In this document: positions 1-4,724 of the stretch, one piece after another
Layout of the letters: the number at the start of each line of letters is the position of its first letter
How positions within the stretch are numbered: position 1 is the first letter of the stretch
Assembly: GCA_052387335.1 (NCBI GenBank)
Contig: JBQTJH010000126.1
Span: 1-6,469 of the forward strand
Direction of reading: 5' to 3'
DNA length: 6,469 nt
Origin: Panacagrimonas sp052387335
GTDB taxonomy: Bacteria; Pseudomonadota; Gammaproteobacteria; Nevskiales; Nevskiaceae
The notes under the pieces: model-generated
The model's database searches: none
Seen by the model: the letters and a program-made list of their open reading frames with translations, nothing else
Told to the model about the DNA's origin: nothing
Position numbers and translations under genes: made by a program

Positions 1-1752
1 GTTGGCGCACTGCTGCTGGCATTGGCGCTATACATGCGCAATATGGTCGGCATCATCACGCCTATCGTCACCAGTGGAGTTGCGGCGATCTGGGCCTTTG
101 GTCTGGTGGGGTGGCTCAATATTTCGATCGAGCCGCTGCTGATGGTGGTGCCGCTACTGCTAGTGGCGCGTTCGTTCTCGCACTCGGTGCAGTTCATCGA
201 GCGCTATTACGAGATCTACTCTCACGTGAAGGACCGGCACAAGGCTGCCGAGATCACCATGGGCGTGATGATGGCACCCAGCGTCCTTGGAATTATCACT
301 GACATCATCGGCATCGCAGTGGTGGCTGCGGCACCGATCCCCGCCATGTGGCGCCATGCCGTGTTCTGCGGCATGTGGGCGGTCTGGCTCATCCCGACCG
401 GTGTGGTGCTGATTTCCCTGCTGCTGGCATCGCTGCCCCCGCCGAAGAACGTGGAAAGCCTGATCGGGCACGGCAACACTTCTGGCGTTCATCGCAGGTT
501 CCAGAGTTTGCTCGGCGGCATTGCAAGACTTACGTTCGGCAAGCCGGCGATCTATACCGGCGCGGTGGTCGTGATCGGCGCCGTGCTTGCGAGCTATACC
601 GCGGCGCAGATCAAGATCGGCAATCCGGGGGAAGGCAGCAACCTGCTGTGGGAGGACTCGGACTTCAACGGCGCGGTGCGTGCTATCAACCGTCACTTCC
701 CCGGCGTGAACACGCTGGAGATCGTGCTGGAAGCCAAGGAGCCGCAGAGTGAAGACTGGAATGTGCAACGCGCCGATACCGTGATGACGGCGCTCAAGCT
801 GCAGACCTTGATCGAGCAGTCGCCAGCACCGCCGCGAGCAACCCTGACCTTCGGCGACTACCTGCGCGAATCCAACCGCCTGTTTCAGGGCGGCAATCCC
901 AAGTGGATTCCGCTGGACCCGCGTGATCGCGCGGTCAATGCGGCGGCCATCGGCGTGTTGATGGGATCAAGCCCGAAAAATTATGGACATGTCATCGACG
1001 ACAGCATGCAGCACAGCACGGTGTCGCTCTGGTACAAGGACAACAAGCAGGAGACCGTGGACATTGCGCTCGCCACAGCGCGCAAGGCCATCGCCGAGGT
1101 GGGCGAGGATCACGAACATTTCCGCGTGCGCCTGGGTACCGGGATCATCGCATTACAGGAGGCGGTCAACATCATCGTCGATCGCTTCCACTGGGTCATG
1201 GTGGGCTTGCTCAACGTATCCATCTTTCTGCTGTGCAGCTACGCCTACCGCTCGTTCGTCGCTGGAGCGATTCTGCTGGTGCCGGTAAACCTGTCCAATC
1301 AGGTGATGATCGCCGCCATGCATCTGCTTGGTGTGGGGCTGGATGTGAACTCACTGATCGTGGCCGCCATCGGCGTCGGTGTAGGCATCGATTACGGCAT
1401 CTATCTGCTGTCGCGCATCTGTGAGGAGTTCCACGCGCAGAATCAGGATTGGGGCGCTGCGATCACCGAGGCGCTGCGCACCACCGGCAAGGCCATCATG
1501 TTCACGGCCACCATCATGACCGTGGGCATCCTGCCCTGGTATTTCATGTCTGGCCTCAAGTTCCTGGCTGACATGGGCTTGCTGCTGGTGGTGATCATGT
1601 CGATCAACATGGTCATGGCCCTGCTGGTGCTGCCGCTGCTGGTGTGGTGGGTCAAACCGAAATTCGTCAACCGCCGCGATCTGTTGGTGGGCGAAGGCGT
1701 CGACTTGTCGTGGTTCACTGAAACGGCCGAGTCGCACAAGGCGGCTGGTTGA
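1..1752 (+). CDS. RND-superfamily (MMPL-like) exporter, C-terminal part; 5' end outside window
   Basis: Inner-membrane RND exporter, expected to be driven by the proton gradient; substrate unknown. The frame is open from base 1 (V-G-A-L-L-L-A), so the TTG at 22 is not the real start. The 583 visible residues contain membrane segments at about 18-38, 43-60, 94-115 and 120-145, then a second RND half: a helix at 182-202, a large periplasmic loop at about 203-397, and helices at 398-416, 419-444, 453-472, 498-519 and 522-551. That fits TM3-TM12 of a 12-helix transporter, so TM1, the first loop and most of TM2 are missing. The motif GVGVGIDYGIYLLSR, with Asp464 in the predicted TM10, is the RND/MMPL proton-relay signature. 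The matching place in TM4 reads RSFSHSVQFIERYYE and has no Asp. The loop start, with LLWEDSDFN, resembles the RND group often found near hydrocarbon or steroid catabolism genes (recalled, not searched). The stop overlaps the next gene's ATG. Confidence 0.93.
   Translation, partial: VGALLLALALYMRNMVGIITPIVTSGVAAIWAFGLVGWLNISIEPLLMVVPLLLVARSFSHSVQFIERYYEIYSHVKDRHKAAEITMGVMMAPSVLGIITDIIGIAVVAAAPIPAMWRHAVFCGMWAVWLIPTGVVLISLLLASLPPPKNVESLIGHGNTSGVHRRFQSLLGGIARLTFGKPAIYTGAVVVIGAVLASYTAAQIKIGNPGEGSNLLWEDSDFNGAVRAINRHFPGVNTLEIVLEAKEPQSEDWNVQRADTVMTALKLQTLIEQSPAPPRATLTFGDYLRESNRLFQGGNPKWIPLDPRDRAVNAAAIGVLMGSSPKNYGHVIDDSMQHSTVSLWYKDNKQETVDIALATARKAIAEVGEDHEHFRVRLGTGIIALQEAVNIIVDRFHWVMVGLLNVSIFLLCSYAYRSFVAGAILLVPVNLSNQVMIAAMHLLGVGLDVNSLIVAAIGVGVGIDYGIYLLSRICEEFHAQNQDWGAAITEALRTTGKAIMFTATIMTVGILPWYFMSGLKFLADMGLLLVVIMSINMVMALLVLPLLVWWVKPKFVNRRDLLVGEGVDLSWFTETAESHKAAG
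1738..1744 (+). promoter_or_regulatory. Ribosome binding site for the TPR gene, inside the exporter gene
   Basis: AAGGCGG lies 7 bases before the ATG at 1752 and is a one-mismatch Shine-Dalgarno sequence. It lies within the last codons of the exporter gene. This supports ATG 1752 over the TTG at 1749, which would leave only 4 bases of spacing. Confidence 0.6.
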
Positions 1753-3494
1753 TGCCGCAGAAGGATTGGCGGTCCCGACGGATGCTCGCCGGGTTGATCA
1801 AGCGCTTGCCTAGGATTGATCCGCGCCGGGTCGCGGTGTCGGCATTTCTGTGTTTCACCATGGGCGTGCTGGCCAATGTGGTCATTGGGCGGCCTGCCGC
1901 GCCGAGGGTCGCAGCGATACACAGTGCCACCGAAGACATCGTGCTGGTTGAAGGTCTGGGTTCGCATCAGATGCAGGTCAGCATCGCCAACGACTCGGCA
2001 CGTAGATGGTTCAACCAAGGTCTGGTTCTGGCCTATGCCTTCAATCACGACGCTGCTGCGCGTTCCTTCATCAAGGCCGCAGAACTCGATGCGCGATGTG
2101 CCATGTGCTGGTGGGGTGCAGCGTGGGTGGTGGGCCCACACGTGAATGCGGCCATGGATCTTGCAAGCCAGGATCTGGCCTGGGAGCGCATGCAGCGCGC
2201 GCAAGCGCTTGCGCCTGCGGTAACCCGGCGTGAACAGGCCTACATCGCAGCGCTTGCACGCCGTTACTCGGCAGCACCGAACTCGCATCGGCCGGCGTTG
2301 GACGCAGCCTATGCCGAGGCCATGAGTACGCTGGTGCAGGACTACCCGGAAGACACCGACGCCCGAACCCTGTACGCGGAGGCCTTGATGAACTTGCATC
2401 CCTGGGACTTCTACGATCAAAACTCGCAGCCACGACCGCGCACCGCCGAGATCGTCGCCGAACTGGAACAGGTGCTGGCGCTCGATGCCGATCATCCCGG
2501 CGCGAATCACTACTACACCTACATGGTGGCGCCATCGACGACGCCCGAGCGCGGGCTGAATGCAGCCGTGCGGTTGGAGAGACTCGCTCCGGGTGCCGGG
2601 CACCTGGTGCACGCGCCGGCGCGAATCTTCATGCGTCTGGGGCTGTATCACGAAGCCTCGCGTGCCAATCAGCGCGCAATCGACGCGGATCTGCGTTTCC
2701 TGCAACGCAACCGGCCCGGGTCGGGGCTGTATCTGCAGGGTTATGTGCCGCATCACCATCACGCGCTCTACGCCAGCAGCATGATGCAGGGGCATCGCGC
2801 CAATGCCTTGGCCGCTGCGGGCGAGGTTGCGCGGCGTATGGATCTGGATCAGTCCCGCAAGCCTGGGTATGCCGCGCTTCAGCACTACTGGGCGGCGCCG
2901 TATTTCGCGCGCGTTCGCTTTGGTCGTTGGGCGCAGGTCCTTGCGGAGCCGCCGCCGCCGGCAGACCTGCCCTACCTCAAGGCGATGTGGCATTACACCC
3001 GTGGTATGGCCCTGACGCGCGCGGGTCAACTCGATAACGCCGCGGCCGAGCTGGCCTGGCTGGCCGCCATCGCCGAACATCCAGAGATGGACCGCAGATC
3101 GATCTGGGGGCTCAATACGTTCTCATCCGTTCTTGGCGTGGCCGAACGCGTGCTGGCCGGCGAATTGGCCGCGGCAAGCAAGGACAACGACGCCGCGGTG
3201 TCGGCGCTGGAGCAGGCCCTGATCGCGCAACAGGCGCTGCGCTATGACGAACCCGATGCCTGGTACTTCCCGGTGCGTCAGTCGCTGGGCGCGGTGTTAT
3301 TGCAGGCCGGACGCGCCGCTGAAGCGCAGGCAGTGTACGAGGCCGATCTGCGACGCCACCCTGAGAATGGATGGTCGCTATTTGGTTTGGCCTCTGCGCT
3401 CAAGGCTCAGCAGCTTCCCGCTGCTGAGGTCGAGGCGCGTTTCGAACGTGTTTGGCAATACGCAGACGTACGGCTGACATCGTCGCGTTTCTGA
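1752..3494 (+). CDS. Membrane-anchored tetratricopeptide-repeat protein
   Basis: 580 residues from ATG 1752, which overlaps the exporter stop (TGATG) and has a good ribosome binding site. A basic N-terminus (RSRR, KRLPR, RR) precedes one hydrophobic segment at about 27-46. This makes it a signal anchor or uncleaved signal peptide, with the rest probably periplasmic. Residues 86-135 hold the first helical repeat, with WFNQGLVLAYAFNHDAA followed by CAMCWWG (Cys116, Cys119). Residues about 504-553 form a typical last TPR (LGAVLLQAGRAAEAQAVYEADL, then HPENGW). The middle carries HPGANHYY (His253), APGAGHLVH (His284, His287) and four histidines at 334-337. These landmarks match a widespread, uncharacterised family of bacterial TPR proteins. 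CAMC is a CxxC motif but is not followed by His, so it is not a haem site. A disulphide is possible if the protein is exported. The role is unknown; coupling to the exporter suggests an accessory or scaffold function (inference). Confidence 0.9.
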   Translation: MPQKDWRSRRMLAGLIKRLPRIDPRRVAVSAFLCFTMGVLANVVIGRPAAPRVAAIHSATEDIVLVEGLGSHQMQVSIANDSARRWFNQGLVLAYAFNHDAAARSFIKAAELDARCAMCWWGAAWVVGPHVNAAMDLASQDLAWERMQRAQALAPAVTRREQAYIAALARRYSAAPNSHRPALDAAYAEAMSTLVQDYPEDTDARTLYAEALMNLHPWDFYDQNSQPRPRTAEIVAELEQVLALDADHPGANHYYTYMVAPSTTPERGLNAAVRLERLAPGAGHLVHAPARIFMRLGLYHEASRANQRAIDADLRFLQRNRPGSGLYLQGYVPHHHHALYASSMMQGHRANALAAAGEVARRMDLDQSRKPGYAALQHYWAAPYFARVRFGRWAQVLAEPPPPADLPYLKAMWHYTRGMALTRAGQLDNAAAELAWLAAIAEHPEMDRRSIWGLNTFSSVLGVAERVLAGELAAASKDNDAAVSALEQALIAQQALRYDEPDAWYFPVRQSLGAVLLQAGRAAEAQAVYEADLRRHPENGWSLFGLASALKAQQLPAAEVEARFERVWQYADVRLTSSRF

Positions 3495-3500
3495 GCAGGT

Positions 3501-3529
3501 CCGGCCTCATGCCTCAGCAAGCCGGCCTC
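3501..3529. repeat. Short direct repeat CCGGCCTC x2
   Basis: CCGGCCTC occurs at 3501-3508 and again at 3522-3529, 21 bases start to start, which is about two helical turns. Two operator half-sites on the same DNA face would look like this, but an 8-base GC-rich repeat can also arise by chance. Confidence 0.35.
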
Positions 3530-3625
3530 GGTGTAGCATCCCGCGCTGTCCCGTCGCAAAAACCATCAAACTGCTCATGGTGATCTTCCCTACTCGCCCG
3601 TCTGCGGGCATGTTTTCCAGCGCAC

Positions 3626-3630
3626 GCAGG
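3626..3630 (+). promoter_or_regulatory. Probable ribosome binding site of the SRPBCC-GyrI gene
   Basis: GCAGG lies 9 bases before the ATG at 3640. It is a weak but plausible Shine-Dalgarno sequence. Bases 3600-3606 (GTCTGCG) can pair with 3625-3631 (CGCAGGC), seven pairs with one G-U, which would cover this site. Confidence 0.45.
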
Positions 3631-3639
3631 CACTGACGC

Positions 3640-4668
3640 ATGAATGCCATTCGCCTGTTTCTGTTTGGTTTGGGCGCCCTGACCCTGGTGCTGCTGGGAA
3701 TGGGGTTGTTCCTGCCGCAGCGCGCGCACATCGAGCGCAGCATCTTGATCGACCGGCCGCCCGCGACGGTATTCACCGTACTCAACGGCTTTCGCAGCCT
3801 TGAGCAGTGGTCGCCCTGGGCGGATCTGGACCCGCAGATGAAAACCGAATTCGCCGGCCCGGCCATGGGCGTCGGCGCTCGGTATAGCTGGACCAGCGAA
3901 CACGCCGCCGTGGGTTCGGGCAGTCAGGAGATCATTGATTCCACGCCCTACACGCGCATCACGGTCAAGCTGCAGTTTTCTGGCATGAGCACGCAGAATC
4001 AGGCCAGCTACACGCTGAGTCCGGAGGGGCAGGGCACGCGCGTGGTCTGGGATCACGATGCCGATTTCAGCGGCGATTATTTTTCACGCTACTTCGGCTT
4101 GTTGATGGATCGCATGATTGGCGCCGATTACGAGCGGGGTCTGCAGCGACTCAAGACGCATGTGGAATCACTGCCGTCTGCCGACTTCGCCGGAATCGAC
4201 ATTCAGCTGCAACAGCTCGGGGCGCAGACCATTGCCTATGTGTCGGCCAGCTCCAGCACCGAGCCAGAAGTGATCGCCAGAGCCTACGCCGCGGCGTTCG
4301 AGCGCATCGGCATTGCCATGTCGCGTGATGCAGTTGCAGCCAGCGGTCCGGTGCTGGTGATCGGGCGTCGCTGGGATGCAGAAGCCAATCGCTACGAGTT
4401 CGACGCCGCCGTTCCGGTCCCCGCCGATATCGAGCGCTTCAAAACCGATCAGGGTGTGCGCATCGGCAAGACTTACGCCGGTCTGGCGCTGCGCGCGGTG
4501 CATCAGGGTGCGCAGTCCGGACTGGGCCCGCATTTGCAGGCGCTGATGGCCTACAAGCGCGCTGCCGGGTTTGTCGACAACGGCTCGCCCTGGGACGTAT
4601 ATGTGTCAGACCCCGCGATCACGCCGGAGTCCGAGCGCATTACCGAGACGTATGTGCCGGTGAAGTAG
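3640..4668 (+). CDS. Membrane-anchored SRPBCC (START-like) plus GyrI-like two-domain protein
   Basis: 342 residues. The start is well fixed: an in-frame TGA at 3634-3636 lies one codon before ATG 3640. Residues 5-25 are one hydrophobic helix after a short N-terminus with one Arg, so it is an anchor or uncleaved signal; most of the protein is probably periplasmic. Residues about 28-175 match the SRPBCC/polyketide-cyclase-like fold: HIERSILIDRPPATVF, then a WSPWADLDP segment, GVGARYSW, and a closing amphipathic helix (LLMDRMIGADYERGLQRLK). This fold encloses a hydrophobic cavity that binds lipids or other apolar ligands. Residues about 187-342 resemble the GyrI-like/AraC effector-binding domain: DIQLQQLGAQTIAYVSA, the GKTYAGLALRAVHQGAQSGL stretch, a YKRAAGF helix and a C-terminal DVYVSDP segment. 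There is no DNA-binding domain, so it is unlikely to be a transcription factor itself. Ligand and function are unknown. This domain pair occurs in other proteobacteria (recalled). It may be co-transcribed with the exporter-TPR pair. Confidence 0.88.
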   Translation: MNAIRLFLFGLGALTLVLLGMGLFLPQRAHIERSILIDRPPATVFTVLNGFRSLEQWSPWADLDPQMKTEFAGPAMGVGARYSWTSEHAAVGSGSQEIIDSTPYTRITVKLQFSGMSTQNQASYTLSPEGQGTRVVWDHDADFSGDYFSRYFGLLMDRMIGADYERGLQRLKTHVESLPSADFAGIDIQLQQLGAQTIAYVSASSSTEPEVIARAYAAAFERIGIAMSRDAVAASGPVLVIGRRWDAEANRYEFDAAVPVPADIERFKTDQGVRIGKTYAGLALRAVHQGAQSGLGPHLQALMAYKRAAGFVDNGSPWDVYVSDPAITPESERITETYVPVK

Positions 4669-4670
4669 TG

Positions 4671-4698
4671 CCCAAAAAAACGCCGCCCGAAGGCGGCG
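4671..4698 (-). terminator. Intrinsic terminator of the PhoX-like gene (UUCG tetraloop)
   Basis: Read on the minus strand, a perfect 7-base-pair stem CGCCGCC/GGCGGCG (4698-4692 and 4687-4681) closes a TTCG loop and is followed at once by seven T (4680-4674). The C(UUCG)G loop is one of the most stable RNA tetraloops. It begins 26 bases after the PhoX-like stop codon. Read on the plus strand, the same hairpin has a CGAA loop and the homopolymer run comes before it, with no T run after, so it should be much weaker for the SRPBCC-GyrI transcript. Confidence 0.93.
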
Positions 4699-4724
4699 CG
4701 TGAAGCACAGTTCGGCAATCCGTT

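Larger units (their letters stand above)
3495..3639. other. Intergenic spacer between TPR and SRPBCC-GyrI genes
   Basis: This 145-base spacer is long for a simple operon join and may hold a promoter, but I see no convincing -35/-10 pair. TAGCAT at 3534-3539 is the best -10-like hexamer (4 of 6) and has no matching -35. There is no hairpin followed by a T run, so no clear terminator for the upstream unit. Visible structure is a direct repeat of CCGGCCTC (3501-3508 and 3522-3529), an imperfect hairpin over the next gene's ribosome binding site, and two tiny open frames. Read-through from the TPR gene therefore remains possible. Confidence 0.5.

Noticed and set aside
22..24. TTG as start of the exporter
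   Set aside because: The frame is open back to base 1 with hydrophobic residues, and the protein lacks the first helices of an RND exporter, so the gene begins before the window.
160..768. Minus-strand open frame (202 codons) opposite the exporter
   Set aside because: His/Arg-rich shadow of a transmembrane coding region; no family resemblance.
2097..2111. Haem-binding site at the CAMC motif of the TPR protein
   Set aside because: Haem c attachment needs CxxCH; here the next residue is Trp.
2751..2762. Four-histidine run as an engineered tag
   Set aside because: It is internal, only four residues long, and sits where family members have a His-containing motif.
1443..3080. Long minus-strand open frame (545 codons) opposite the exporter end and TPR gene
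   Set aside because: The translation is rich in Arg, His, Gly and Pro, has no recognisable domain, and lies opposite two clearly recognised genes. It is a codon-bias shadow common in GC-rich DNA.
3534..3539. -10 promoter box TAGCAT before the SRPBCC-GyrI gene
   Set aside because: Only 4 of 6 bases match and there is no supporting -35 element at the right spacing.
3514..4056. Minus-strand open frame (180 codons) opposite the start of the SRPBCC-GyrI gene
   Set aside because: Arg/His/Ala-rich translation without a domain, antisense to a convincing domain-bearing gene whose start is fixed by an in-frame stop.
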